Origin: Halostella limicola
GTDB lineage: Archaea > Halobacteriota > Halobacteria > Halobacteriales > Natronoarchaeaceae
Direction of reading: 5' to 3'
Assembly: GCF_003675875.1 (NCBI RefSeq)
Contig: NZ_RCDI01000001.1
Coordinates: 558,001 to 622,000 of the forward strand
Length of the DNA stretch: 64,000 bases
Shown: positions 34,844-44,485 of the stretch, piece by piece
How the letters are laid out: each line of letters begins with the position of its first letter
Numbering within the stretch: position 1 is the stretch's first letter
The notes under the pieces: model-generated
What the model was told of the DNA's origin: nothing
What the model saw: only the letters and a program-made list of their open reading frames with translations
Databases searched by the model: none
Program-made: the position numbers and the translations under genes

Positions 34844-35826
34844 GCGATGCATTCCCCCAGTTCGGCCATCGTTTTTATTTGAACCGCATCACGATCGCGA
34901 TAGCTGGCCAGCGCCTCGAGGAACGACCGTATTGGTGGCCACTGCACATCGTTCGAGAGGTTGAACAGGTGGCTCCAGTAGTGAATACATCCATCATTCG
35001 AAGCCACGCTTTGCAACCCCTCAAGGAGGTACCGGCGGTGATGACGTTGCCGCACTGACCGTGGAAGCGTGCGGTAGAGAAGATGCGGTGATGCGGTCCC
35101 GTTCTGGAGGTACGGTGCAGACAGTGATGCGTGCCACGACGTATACGTCTCGACGACCCCGTCCACCTCTGCTGGCGAATAGACGGATGGGGTACGGGAG
35201 ACCATCTCGACAGGATGTAGACGCCCAATGCGCTGCATCATGCGAGCTAGGGCATTCTCGGGATGACTCGGAGCCGCGATCGGCGGCCGGTATTCGACCG
35301 GACTGCGCACCGTTCGGATTCCGTGGTCGACAAGCACGTCCCGGGGCGGCGGTGCGTGGACCGGAGGGACGAACGACTGAACAGACGGTAGGTCACGCTC
35401 GTCGTGCAGATCGATCACGTGCTCAAGTTCCTGATCGATCACCGCCTCGCTCACCTCGTCGCAGCGTGCGTGCGAAAACGTGTGCGTACACACCTCGTGG
35501 TCGATCTCGGCTTTACGGACTCGCTCAACGAGATCCGGCGCGTAGTAGAGTGGGTCGGTACTCGAGTCAGTTCCCGGATCGGCGTCAAACCATCCCGGCG
35601 GATAGGGACCGTCGTGGGTTCCAGCACAGGAATCAAGCAGGAGGTGTCCCACTACATCGAAACTCACCGGCAGACCGAGGTCGTCACAGAGACCGAGCAG
35701 TCGTTCCAGCGTCTCGGTCTCTCGACGGCGCCCCTTGCTGTGTCGGTCCTGCGGATCTGCATCCTGAATATGGGCGAGGCCCCACGCAAGTTCGATCTCG
35801 AGGCTAATTGTCACTGTTGCGTCCAT
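34840..35826 (-). CDS. polysaccharide deacetylase-like protein
   Basis: A 328-aa protein with no signal peptide, starting MDATVTISLEIELAWG. The NodB-like (beta/alpha)7 fold is suggested by ISLEIELAWG (first strand; classical TFDDG Asp is not seen), VSFDVVGHLL, and VCTHTFSHARCDEV, which matches the H-x3-H metal motif and its Thr. FVPPVHAPPPRDVLVDHGI matches the R-P-P motif region. Family members remove acetyl groups from sugars. Missing catalytic residues leave activity unsure. It begins a coupled three-gene run with a DUF1616-like protein and an AlkP enzyme, each overlapping by 4 nt. Confidence 0.65.
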   Translation of the reverse strand: MDATVTISLEIELAWGLAHIQDADPQDRHSKGRRRETETLERLLGLCDDLGLPVSFDVVGHLLLDSCAGTHDGPYPPGWFDADPGTDSSTDPLYYAPDLVERVRKAEIDHEVCTHTFSHARCDEVSEAVIDQELEHVIDLHDERDLPSVQSFVPPVHAPPPRDVLVDHGIRTVRSPVEYRPPIAAPSHPENALARMMQRIGRLHPVEMVSRTPSVYSPAEVDGVVETYTSWHASLSAPYLQNGTASPHLLYRTLPRSVRQRHHRRYLLEGLQSVASNDGCIHYWSHLFNLSNDVQWPPIRSFLEALASYRDRDAVQIKTMAELGECIA

Positions 35827-36221
35827 TATATGAAGTATGGTCTACGCCGGTCGGCTGTGTCCCGCATCTCATTTGGTCCCCACTCCTTTTTCGTCATGGC
35901 ACGCCACGTTCTGTCTTAACGACACCGGTTATACACTTCACAAGAGTCTATGGTCTATGAAAGAAAATACGGGTCAAGCCTTAAATTGAAGATTGCTACG
36001 GCACCCAAGTCAGTAACAGAGAGCATCTCCCAGACGAATTGGTGAGATACTTCATGTATAGATACCCCATTAGAGCATAGTCGTGGCTGTCGGTCGCGGA
36101 CCTTTAGTTATTGACCACAGTCAACTGATCAATCGCGGAACATCTAGTAGCCTACGTGGTTATTCACGAGAGAATCTCACGCCACAATGGCTTTACCGAA
36201 TCGTAGCAACCCATCGACCGA
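35827..36221. other. divergent intergenic region of about 400 nt
   Basis: This lies between the minus-strand deacetylase run and a plus-strand membrane protein. It contains AT-rich stretches near 35840-36070. No credible coding frame is seen. Confidence 0.5.
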
Positions 36222-36560
36222 ATGGCGCTCGCAGTAACGCACTTCGCGCTAGGGATCACGCTGACGCTTCTCCTGGTCCACGTGGTAGCCCCCAAGACAC
36301 AGTATCGTATGACGCTCAGCGTCTCCGGCGGACTCTGGGCGCTGCTGCCAGACCTCCATTACGTGGTCCCGGGACATTGGGGGTTGCTCTGGGGACTCAA
36401 ACACACCGTTTTTGGCAATCTCTTCTGGTTTCACGCGGCGCTTGATGGTGCTGTCCAGGGACGTGGATCACGTCGGACAGCAGCCGTCACTCTCGGCGTC
36501 TTACTTCTCGTCGTCGCGGCCACTGAGCGTTGGGGCCAATCTGGGAATAGATACGAGTGA
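36222..36560 (+). CDS. small YdjM-like membrane protein
   Basis: A 112-aa protein with three or four hydrophobic helices. THFALGITLTLLLV at the start, LWALLPDLHYVVPGHWG and the later His residues (LKHTVFG, WFHAAL) resemble the PDxxH and His features of the YdjM/DUF457 family, in shortened form. The long version is at 16131-16637. Function is unknown. It is transcribed alone, ahead of the CPBP protease. Confidence 0.65.
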   Translation: MALAVTHFALGITLTLLLVHVVAPKTQYRMTLSVSGGLWALLPDLHYVVPGHWGLLWGLKHTVFGNLFWFHAALDGAVQGRGSRRTAAVTLGVLLLVVAATERWGQSGNRYE

Positions 36561-36711
36561 CGATGCCTACCTTGAATCAATGTGTCGGTGACCTGCTAGG
36601 CCACTGCTGTGAGTGCATATTAATCGGTGAATGATATAACGGAGGAGCCGCAATCCTATTATCGAGAAAGCGGAGCAAACTGAGATGTGATGACTGCCCT
36701 AAGCTCTAACC

Positions 36712-37515
36712 ATGGACATTACCGATTCCATTCAACACACTCGAACCCGTTTTCCGGCGACCGTCTCCAGTCGATCGCGACTCGCCCTCACTGTTGCTCT
36801 ACCGACTGCCGCGGTCCTGACCGCTGAAACACTCCTCTACTTCCGCTACATCCAGTCGGCACTCCTCGTCCACCTGCTCGTACTAGTTGGATGCTCGCTT
36901 GCCCCGCTCGTGACGACTCGCGAGGCCACCGTGTTTCATGCCTTCCTGCTCGTTCCACTTTTTCGCCTGCTGAACTTCGGGATGCCGATCCTCGTCGAGA
37001 GTACACTCGCGTGGTTGACCCTGATTTACGGCGGGCTTCTCGGAGCGACCTATGTAGTTGCAAGCGAGCAACCGGAGGTGGAACTCCCAGGAGGTCAGGA
37101 AGTCTACGAACTCCTCACAGAGGCGCCGCTGGCCATCGTCTTCGGCGGTGTCCTCGCATCTATCGAGTTCTTCATTCTTCGGCCAGACGCACTCGTTACC
37201 TCTTGGGCTAGTTTTGACTTTTTCATACTCGTCGTTGTGATGGTCGGGTTCGTCGGGTTCGGGGAGGAGTTCCTCTTCCGAGGCGTCTTACAAGAGACGC
37301 TCACCGAGCGTGTCGGGCCAGTCCCGGCTATCGCACTTTCGGGGCTCATCTTTGGCGTGATGCACGGCTCTCACGGTATCCTCGCTGAGGTCGGGTTCGG
37401 CGTCGCTGCCGGTATGTTGTTCGGTTATCTCTATTATCGGTCGGAGAATCTGCTGGTCGTCGCGTTGGTTCACGGCGCGTTGAACGTATTCTTGTTCGGC
37501 CCGTTCGCGTTCTGA
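36712..37515 (+). CDS. CPBP-family intramembrane metalloprotease
   Basis: A 267-aa membrane protein with about eight helices. The CPBP (CAAX protease/bacteriocin-processing) motifs are present in order: EEFLFRGVLQ (Glu-Glu-x3-Arg), then FGVMHGSHG, and VHGALNVFLFG near the end, giving the Glu and His residues for zinc. Family members cut within membranes and process prenylated or membrane proteins, or act in transport. The gene is alone on its strand and convergent with a small membrane protein. Substrate unknown. Confidence 0.88.
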   Translation: MDITDSIQHTRTRFPATVSSRSRLALTVALPTAAVLTAETLLYFRYIQSALLVHLLVLVGCSLAPLVTTREATVFHAFLLVPLFRLLNFGMPILVESTLAWLTLIYGGLLGATYVVASEQPEVELPGGQEVYELLTEAPLAIVFGGVLASIEFFILRPDALVTSWASFDFFILVVVMVGFVGFGEEFLFRGVLQETLTERVGPVPAIALSGLIFGVMHGSHGILAEVGFGVAAGMLFGYLYYRSENLLVVALVHGALNVFLFGPFAF

Positions 37516-37523
37516 ACGCAAAT

Positions 37524-37883
37524 TTACGAGATCGCGTTGAGCTCGAGGAAGATAATGCCGACGAACACCAGTCCGAAGAGTACGATGATAGTCGATAGCA
37601 CCCGTCGAAGCCGATCGTATTCACCATCTATCGCATCTATCAGATCAAGGTACGTTAGCAGATAGACGAGAGCTATTGTGACGAACATACCGCCGACAGC
37701 AATTCCCTCTGTTGCCACGGCGGACAGGCCTCCTGTCCCCGTTCCTGTGACGATTTCCGTGCCGGCGGCCGTCAATCCCATACGTATTGATCCCTGTCTT
37801 TCCCTAAACCGTTTGTGTCGTGGTGCTAACCGCTTTTCGAGATCTTCTATGACAGGGAAAATGATGAGTGTTGGAATACACAT
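37524..37883 (-). CDS. small membrane protein, unknown function
   Basis: A 119-aa frame from the ATG at 37883. It has a charged N-terminal part (DLEKRLAPRHKRFRERQG) and two or three hydrophobic stretches (about residues 53-83 and 95-115). The N-terminal part looks amphipathic. It is convergent with the CPBP gene (8 nt apart) and divergent from the AlkP/GMC operon. No family recognised. The well-formed helices make it a likely gene. Confidence 0.6.
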   Translation of the reverse strand: MCIPTLIIFPVIEDLEKRLAPRHKRFRERQGSIRMGLTAAGTEIVTGTGTGGLSAVATEGIAVGGMFVTIALVYLLTYLDLIDAIDGEYDRLRRVLSTIIVLFGLVFVGIIFLELNAIS

Positions 37884-38127
37884 AGGGCTTGGGATCTGTT
37901 ATTTATATCCTCGGTTTTAATGGTGCTATTCTGATTGTTAGAGCGAATAAAAGCAAACTTATTTGTATCGCCGTTAGTCGCTCAATCCTTTTAGCGACTC
38001 TGTCGAGTAGAGAGATGATCGGAAGGGACGCCGAGAGGCGGCCAACCAGCCACGATCATTTATCGCGTTATATTTGAAGATAGGTATAAAACACAGCACA
38101 AAATACTCCCCTCCAGGTTGCCAGTAC

Positions 38128-39675
38128 ATGGAATTACTCGTTGTCGGCCTCGACGGACTTTCGGACAATATGCTCTCCGAATTCGACGTCGAGACGCCAT
38201 TTTTCGATCACGTACGGTCGGCGGGCGTTTCGGGCGACCTTCGGAGCGTGGACACGCCGACGACACTCCCCGCATGGACCTCCTTCGCTACTGGCTTAGA
38301 TCCGGGTAGTCACGGCATCTCGACGATGCTGCAGCAGTCTTCTGATTACTCGATCAGTTCCGTATCCTGCAACACGACGGATCCTGCGGTTTACGATCTG
38401 CTCGACGATGCGGTGTTCGTCAATCTCCCAGCATCAGTCGAACGAGAACCAGCCGGTGAGACAAAACTCGTTTCTTCGATCCTCTCTGCTGACCCGTCGG
38501 ACGCCGTTCCTGTCAGACTCCAATCACTAAGGGCCTTCGACGATTACGTCGTCCACGATGACGAAAGTCTGAAGTCTAATCCGGAGTCATATATCGAGCA
38601 TCTGCGATCCGTCACTCGTGCACGTCACGCGTTCGCTGTAGAGGCGTTCGACCGCGAGGACCCGCGCATGGGATTCGTCCTCTTTTCGACGCCAGACTGG
38701 GTCGGCCACTTCCTACAGTTCGCTCCGAACGAGGAGTCACGCACACGGTGGTATCAGTCGATCATCGGACTGTGCGACGAGTACGCAGCCGACCTCGCCG
38801 ATCGCACGAACGCAGAGAATATTCTCCTGCTCAGCGATCACGGTTTCGAGCGTAAACCGAAGGCCGTCCATCTACAAACCTGGCTCGAACGGGAGGACTA
38901 TCTCGCGAAAGCCGACGGTCAGTCGCCAGTCCAACAGCTCGTTACGGGCGCCGCGAAGCAAGTCGCAAAGCGGTACGACGCGCTGTTCGATGTACTGCGG
39001 ACTGCATATATTCGCGTGGCGAACACCACGGGAGGTGACCCACTCGAGGACGTCGTGGATTTCAATCCGGACGTGGACTTCGCGGCCTCGCGTGCATGGC
39101 AGCTCCGATACGGCTGTCTCTATATTAACGACGACCGATTCGATCATCCGACCGTCGACGATGTCGACGCGCTTCGCCGTGAGTTGCGCGACCAACTCAC
39201 GTCACTAACTGACGAAGACGGAAATCAGGTGTTCACGTCAGTCCACACGCCCGAGGAGGTGTACGCCGACCCCGATCCTGACCACCGGCTGCCCGATCTC
39301 ATCGCGCGACCCGCATCAGGGTACCTGCCGTTACGCGCGTTCTCTCCGACGGGAGACCCAGTTATTCCGAAACCTGGACACGCTCACTACGACCATCGAT
39401 ACCGCGGGCTCATCGCCGCTGAGGGGCCCTTGTTTGAGGAAAGTGACGTCGACGGGATGTCCATCGTCGACGTCGTTCCGACGCTCTTGCACGCACTGGG
39501 GGAACCAATCCTATCCACCTTCGACGGGGAGGTCCAAACGGAACTACTGACAGCGGACTCTGAGCCGATAACGCTACCCGACAGCGAAGTTCCGGTCCCA
39601 CAAACACGCGAGAGTAGCGAGGACAGAGAAGCGGTCGCGCGTGACCAACTCCGCAATCTCGGCTACTTGGAGTAA
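38128..39675 (+). CDS. alkaline-phosphatase-superfamily (type I phosphodiesterase-like) enzyme 3
   Basis: A 515-aa protein. I chose the ATG at 38128 (MELLVVGLDGLSD) because the upstream part of the frame lacks coding character. It begins in the metal-binding strand (Asp9). The nucleophile is DTPTTLPAWTSFATG: Thr46-Leu47-Pro48-Ala49-Trp50. This is the typical Thr nucleophile of nucleotide pyrophosphatase/phosphodiesterases rather than a sulfatase. LLLSDHGFER is the second metal motif, and GHAHYDHRYRG lies near the C-terminus. It ends LRNLGYLE, like two other AlkP proteins here. It leads the operon with the membrane protein 3 nt downstream. Phosphodiester hydrolysis or transfer is most likely. 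Confidence 0.82.
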   Translation: MELLVVGLDGLSDNMLSEFDVETPFFDHVRSAGVSGDLRSVDTPTTLPAWTSFATGLDPGSHGISTMLQQSSDYSISSVSCNTTDPAVYDLLDDAVFVNLPASVEREPAGETKLVSSILSADPSDAVPVRLQSLRAFDDYVVHDDESLKSNPESYIEHLRSVTRARHAFAVEAFDREDPRMGFVLFSTPDWVGHFLQFAPNEESRTRWYQSIIGLCDEYAADLADRTNAENILLLSDHGFERKPKAVHLQTWLEREDYLAKADGQSPVQQLVTGAAKQVAKRYDALFDVLRTAYIRVANTTGGDPLEDVVDFNPDVDFAASRAWQLRYGCLYINDDRFDHPTVDDVDALRRELRDQLTSLTDEDGNQVFTSVHTPEEVYADPDPDHRLPDLIARPASGYLPLRAFSPTGDPVIPKPGHAHYDHRYRGLIAAEGPLFEESDVDGMSIVDVVPTLLHALGEPILSTFDGEVQTELLTADSEPITLPDSEVPVPQTRESSEDREAVARDQLRNLGYLE

Positions 39676-39678
39676 CTC

Positions 39679-40521
39679 ATGGGACTGGACACTCAGACCG
39701 TCCGGAGCACAGTCGACCATTGGCGTCAGTCGCAACGACTCCGACTCGTGGCTATCTCCACCACGATGTATCTCGTCGGGACACTTCTCATCAACCGTGC
39801 AGCGCTCACTGTGGGCATTCCGCTCGATGCTTCAACGGGATTTGTACTGGCACTGGGGGTCGTGTTCGGCCCGACGGTGGCGATCGGCGCCGGTCTCGGA
39901 TACGTCTTCACTGATCTCCTCACTGGCACCTTCGGTCTTCACAGCGCCTTCGGCTACGCAGCCGCGTTCCTCCTCGTATTCGTGGCCGTTGCATACTGGA
40001 ATACGCTCGACAATCACATACCGCTCGAGCGCGGACGTTGGGACTTCGTACAGTTTGTTGTGGCCGCCACGCCTGCCGTCCTCACCGCTTCGACCGTCGA
40101 GGCGTGGGGAGCGGATCTTCTCGTCCGGGCACCATTCGCCACCGTGTTCCTTAACTCACTCGGCGGCACAGTCGGAGGAGTCGCTGTCGGACTCGCCGCG
40201 TTACCGATCGTCCGGTATTTGTCCGGAATTGGCTCGCTCGTTCGGACAGCCAGCCCGAGTTCCGAACCGGTATTTCCCAAGCGATGGGCGATCACGGTCG
40301 CAGTGGTGCCTGCCCTGTGGGGGGTATTCGGAACGCTCCTGAGCGTTGCGTTCCAGCCCCTCCAGCTCGAATATCCGCAGATCCTCGCGAACCGGTTCGG
40401 GTGGACCGCGCTAACTATCGTCGACCTCGTTGGACCTGCCGGGCGTAACGCGCAGTTCCTCCTTGGGCTCCTTGGATTTACCCTCCTCACCCTTGCCGTG
40501 GGGTCGGTTCGTCGCTCGTGA
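39679..40521 (+). CDS. polytopic membrane protein, ECF-S-like
   Basis: A 280-aa protein starting 3 nt after the AlkP stop. About eight hydrophobic helices are visible. The N-terminal part (FVLALGVVFGPTVAIGAGLGYVFTDLL) resembles S components of ECF-type transporters or QueT-like proteins, which bind vitamins or small substrates. The match is weak. A helical C-terminal part (LVGPAGRNAQFLLGLLG) follows. It is followed by the GMC oxidoreductase subunit genes, so it may move or hold their substrate or be a quinone partner (inference). Confidence 0.6.
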   Translation: MGLDTQTVRSTVDHWRQSQRLRLVAISTTMYLVGTLLINRAALTVGIPLDASTGFVLALGVVFGPTVAIGAGLGYVFTDLLTGTFGLHSAFGYAAAFLLVFVAVAYWNTLDNHIPLERGRWDFVQFVVAATPAVLTASTVEAWGADLLVRAPFATVFLNSLGGTVGGVAVGLAALPIVRYLSGIGSLVRTASPSSEPVFPKRWAITVAVVPALWGVFGTLLSVAFQPLQLEYPQILANRFGWTALTIVDLVGPAGRNAQFLLGLLGFTLLTLAVGSVRRS

Positions 40522-40572
40522 CTTGTTCAAAACGCCATAAGGTTTTGTAGGTCCGTCATGATATCCGGAGCG

Positions 40573-41103
40573 ATGGAATTGACCCGCCGGGATGCGCTCA
40601 TCGCCCTCTTCGGAGGAACAGGGGCAACGGCTGTAGTCGGAGGCGGGGCAGATCTCCTTAACCAACCTGCCGATGCCTCCATCGAGGATGTCCACGTCGA
40701 TCGACTCCAGGCCGTCGCGGCAGTGCTCTATCCCTCTGCAGTAGACGCGACGCAGGAGTTCGTCGAGACGTACGTCCTCGGCCGTATCACCGACCGCGAG
40801 TCCTACCGTCAAGGAGTCGTCGACGCACTCACTGAAATTGAGTCGGCGAGCCAGCGCCGCCACGGACAATCAGTGACAGCCCTCTCCGAATCGAATGTGG
40901 ACGGCCTGCTCCGCGCGATGGGCGTCGCCACGGCGTATCCCGTCCCCGATGGGACGATCCCGGAACAGGTCCGGTACTATGTCGTCAACGACCTGCTGTA
41001 TGCGCTCTACACGACGCCCGTGGGGGGCCGCCTCGTCGGGTACGAGAACCCGGACGGCTACCCGGGCGGAACGGACGCTTACCAGCGAGGGCCCGACGCG
41101 TGA
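40573..41103 (+). CDS. gluconate 2-dehydrogenase subunit 3-family protein (Tat)
   Basis: A 176-aa protein; I chose ATG 40573 since MELTRRDALIALFGG forms the Tat signal (Arg5-Arg6) directly. The alternative ATG at 40558 adds MISGA. The mature part (DRLQAVAAVLYPSAVDATQEFVETYV, read as adjoining blocks) is typical of the gluconate 2-dehydrogenase subunit 3 family, the small chaperone-like/Tat-carrier subunit of membrane sugar dehydrogenases. It would carry the GMC subunit across the membrane by hitch-hiking. Its stop overlaps the GMC start (GTGA). Confidence 0.82.
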   Translation: MELTRRDALIALFGGTGATAVVGGGADLLNQPADASIEDVHVDRLQAVAAVLYPSAVDATQEFVETYVLGRITDRESYRQGVVDALTEIESASQRRHGQSVTALSESNVDGLLRAMGVATAYPVPDGTIPEQVRYYVVNDLLYALYTTPVGGRLVGYENPDGYPGGTDAYQRGPDA

Positions 41104-42809
41104 CCGGTCCGGACGACGTGGATCGAACACCCGTTTCTGACCCCGACGTCTGTATTGTCGGCGCCGGTCCCGCAGGGGCATTACTCGCTCACCGACTCGC
41201 GACGGCCGGGATCGATGTCGTCGTCCTGGAGGCCGGCCCGCGGTTCGACTTCGACGAGCGACTCGAACGGATGGAGAAAGCCCTCAGACCGGCTCATCCG
41301 CCCACCGACGTCTGGGAGATGGGAGGGGACCGTGACCGATACACGAACTCGGGCGAGGTCGTCTATCCGCTAAACACGCGTCGAGTGAAGGGCATCGGTG
41401 GCTCCTCACTCGCGTGGGGCGCCCGACTCAGTCGCTTTCACGAGAAGGATTTCGAGATGGGGTCGCGGTATGGGCTCGCCACTGATTGGCCGATTTCCTA
41501 CGACGATCTTCAACCGTACTACGCAGAGGCAGAGCGGGCCCTAGGCGTCGCAGGTCCGGCCGACAATCCATTTTCCCCACCCCGAGAAAACCCCCCTCCG
41601 ATGGATGCCTTCGCACCGAGCTACGCAGACTCGCTGTTTGCCGAGGCCTGCGAGTCCCTCGATATCACGATGCACCGGACGCTGTTCGCGATCAACTCAG
41701 AGTCCTACGACGGACGCAGTGCCTGCCAAGGCTATGGAACTTGCTCGCCCGTCTGCCCGTCCGGGGCGAAATATAGCGCAGATCACCACATTGCGAAGGC
41801 CGAGGCCGCTGGTGCGACGGTGATCGACCGTGCGGCCGTCCAGCGACTCAAACACGATGCTACGGGTGAACGGATCGAACGGGCGGTCTATGCGACACCC
41901 ACCGGTGAGACATACATCCAATCCGCCGAGACGTTCGTCCTCGCCGCCGGCGGGGTCGAGATTCCGCGACTCCTCTTGCTATCGCGCTCGGACGAGTATC
42001 CAGACGGCCTGGCGAACTCCAGCGGACTCGTCGGCAAGTATTTCATGGAACGCCCGACCTGCGGCGTCACAGCCCGCATCGACAAACCGACGCGCCAGCA
42101 CCTCATCGGCTTCGGCACGAGTTCGACCCATCAGTTCTACGACTACGACGAAGACGCAAGCCCGCCCCCGGGTAGTTTTAAGATCGAGTTCAAGAACATC
42201 CGCGGTCCCCGGCCCTCGGACGTCGCGCTCACCCAGCAGAACATCCTTTACTCTCTTCAATCAGCGTTCGGTGATCCCTTTGACGCTGACAAATGGAGCG
42301 ACGTTGGTGAGGCCGCTTTCGTTGGCGATGAATGGGGAGACGACCTCCTTGACACGATTCAATCGGCATACGGGAATCACATTGGTCTTAGTGCGGCCGT
42401 CGAGGGGATTCCCAGGCGGGAAAATCAGATCACCCTCGACAGCTCTCGAACGGACGACCACGGTAACCCCGTGCCGAACGTCTCGTGGACTCCATCGTCG
42501 TTCGCGAAGGAGACGATGGACCGGGCATTCGAGGTAATGGACGATATCCTCGACGCGCTCGACGCTGACGTGTTATCCCGAACTCGATATCGGAACTGGA
42601 AGGGTATCGGCCACCATATGGGTACGACGCGGATGAGCGAAGATCCTGAAGCGGGTGTCGTGGATCCTGACTGCCGAACTCACGAGATAGAAAACCTATA
42701 TATCGCTTCGAGTAGCGTCTTCGTGACGTCTGGCGCCTTGCAGCCAACGCTCACTATCGCAGCACTTGCCTTACGGTTAGCAGATAAGCTTGAAGGAGAA
42801 CTACGTTAG
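41100..42809 (+). CDS. GMC-family oxidoreductase (sugar/alcohol dehydrogenase subunit)
   Basis: A 569-aa protein from a GTG at 41100 overlapping the previous stop. The FAD-binding Rossmann motif is VCIVGAGPAGALLAHRL (GxGxxG at 21-26), with GIGGSSLAWGARLSRF as the second FAD signature. A Cys-rich segment (CQGYGTCSPVCPSGAKY) is typical of gluconate, sorbitol or fructose dehydrogenase large subunits. The C-terminal active-site region is GHHMGTTRMSEDP (His505-His506) with SGALQPTLTIAALALRLAD at the end. These enzymes oxidise polyols or sugar acids and pass electrons to the membrane chain. There is no signal, so it is probably exported with the Tat-carrying small subunit. Confidence 0.9.
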   Translation: MTGPDDVDRTPVSDPDVCIVGAGPAGALLAHRLATAGIDVVVLEAGPRFDFDERLERMEKALRPAHPPTDVWEMGGDRDRYTNSGEVVYPLNTRRVKGIGGSSLAWGARLSRFHEKDFEMGSRYGLATDWPISYDDLQPYYAEAERALGVAGPADNPFSPPRENPPPMDAFAPSYADSLFAEACESLDITMHRTLFAINSESYDGRSACQGYGTCSPVCPSGAKYSADHHIAKAEAAGATVIDRAAVQRLKHDATGERIERAVYATPTGETYIQSAETFVLAAGGVEIPRLLLLSRSDEYPDGLANSSGLVGKYFMERPTCGVTARIDKPTRQHLIGFGTSSTHQFYDYDEDASPPPGSFKIEFKNIRGPRPSDVALTQQNILYSLQSAFGDPFDADKWSDVGEAAFVGDEWGDDLLDTIQSAYGNHIGLSAAVEGIPRRENQITLDSSRTDDHGNPVPNVSWTPSSFAKETMDRAFEVMDDILDALDADVLSRTRYRNWKGIGHHMGTTRMSEDPEAGVVDPDCRTHEIENLYIASSSVFVTSGALQPTLTIAALALRLADKLEGELR

Positions 42810-43087
42810 CAATGTGTATTTGACGAAAATTCTGAGACTGTCGTGGGGTATCAAACGACTTGAAGCTATCTAACCGCCATATCCACCGCTCAATATTATC
42901 CTTCTTTACCTACTTTATCAATCGGCACAGATGCACCTATTCCATCCAGAAATAACTCAATCATTTTCCCAATCCCGTTCCCCGCCTATCATATTACTAT
43001 AATGACTGCTTTAGAACCAGCTTTACGAAAATAGCATTGTAATAACAGTAATAAAGAAAATTGACACCTTCCACCACTTTAGTGATT

Positions 43088-44485
43088 TCAGAGGTATCCG
43101 AGGTTTTGAAGTCTATCAGTCATTTCCTTTGTCATTTCTCTATGGTCAGCTTGTCTAGAGTCGACTTCATGTAATTCAATGCCATCAACAAAGGGTTCTT
43201 TGGCCCACTCTGGGATTTCAACGTTGAGGGCATCCCTATGGCGCCAGTTTGGCCGCGTCGGATCAATCAGATCCAAGTACCGGTTCCCTTGTGAATCCCA
43301 TATGTATTTATATTTTTCCTTATAGCAGCAACGAATAGATCGATCAAAGTATACAAATTCTGAATTTGATATATGGGGGTCGGTACTCCCGAGTCCTATG
43401 AGTTCACTCGGAATGTACTCTATATATTTAAACTCCTTTTTAATTCCCAATAACTGACTAACAAGAGGGCCGAGATCTAAAAGCGAAAAAAGCTCATTCT
43501 GTGGTGGGTCAAATGAACTTGGTGGATTAATAATGGTAAGAGGGACATGGAGAAGTCCTTCGGAAAGACTCCCTTTGTGTTCAATGAGGTTGTCATCCTC
43601 GGGATAAACGAGGTTCTCACCGTGATCTGCAGTGATAACCACGGTGGTTTCTCGAGAAGATTTCTCGGTCAGCATGTCGACAAGGTTAGTGACCAACCGA
43701 TCAAGGTACGCAATTGATGCGCTGTATAGCTGCCGGTAGTGGTTGATATCCTCCTTATACGTGTCCACGTCACCAGTATTCACGCCCCAGAAATCGATAT
43801 CTTGGGATGACCATCCCCACGGGACAGTTCTGTAGGCTCGGTCATAGAGAAGAGTGGAGGAAAACGGTGCATGAGCGTCCATGAAATTGAGAAAAAGGAA
43901 GTATGGCTCTTCGGAGCTATCTATCGACTGGACAGCTGCGCGTTTGACGGCCCGTCCACCATCATCACTTCGACGAGGGATCCAGTCAGGCTTTGCTTGG
44001 CTCAAAAAGTGGCTAACCCCGTTGGCCAAGCTCTTCCATGAGTGTTCATGATCAAGGGCTTGGAAAACATAATCTGCATAAGCTGAGTATCCTTGTTTAT
44101 CAGAACTAAAATCCTTTAGGTATATTCCTTCTGAAAAGACGACGCTTGGCGCAATATCTACAAACTCGTCAAAAAGAGAGGCTGCACCGAATGAAGAACT
44201 AAAATACGGATTGGCACTTACACCAATAGTACGGTGTTTAAGAGAGGAAAGAAAGGTATCTTCTGTAGAGAGATTCTGAAATGAAGTATCGTATGCGTGG
44301 CAGCCATGTTCATGGGGAAGCTGGCCAGTAAAGAAACTTGCATGACTAGGGACAGTCCAAGAACTGGGGGCCCGACACTGGGAAAATATGATGTCTGATT
44401 TCGAAACTAGCCGGTCGGCGTGCTCATCAAAATAGTCCTTCCGGACAGTGTCAAGACAGATGACAATGATATTTCGGTTATTCAT
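43088..44485 (-). CDS. alkaline-phosphatase-superfamily (sulfatase-like) enzyme 4
   Basis: A 465-aa protein, AT-rich compared with neighbours. It starts MNNRNIIVICLDTVRKDYF (Asp12) with no signal. The nucleophile site is PSSWTVPSHASFFTG: Thr44-Val45-Pro46-Ser47-His48. This is the form seen in many haloarchaeal sulfatase-annotated proteins and lacks the Cys needed for formylglycine. ITADHGENL is the second metal motif. It ends LQNLGYL. It closes the long minus-strand glycan run, 88 nt after the GT2 gene. Enzymatic role uncertain: glycan sulfatase, phosphatase or group transferase. Confidence 0.82.
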   Translation of the reverse strand: MNNRNIIVICLDTVRKDYFDEHADRLVSKSDIIFSQCRAPSSWTVPSHASFFTGQLPHEHGCHAYDTSFQNLSTEDTFLSSLKHRTIGVSANPYFSSSFGAASLFDEFVDIAPSVVFSEGIYLKDFSSDKQGYSAYADYVFQALDHEHSWKSLANGVSHFLSQAKPDWIPRRSDDGGRAVKRAAVQSIDSSEEPYFLFLNFMDAHAPFSSTLLYDRAYRTVPWGWSSQDIDFWGVNTGDVDTYKEDINHYRQLYSASIAYLDRLVTNLVDMLTEKSSRETTVVITADHGENLVYPEDDNLIEHKGSLSEGLLHVPLTIINPPSSFDPPQNELFSLLDLGPLVSQLLGIKKEFKYIEYIPSELIGLGSTDPHISNSEFVYFDRSIRCCYKEKYKYIWDSQGNRYLDLIDPTRPNWRHRDALNVEIPEWAKEPFVDGIELHEVDSRQADHREMTKEMTDRLQNLGYL

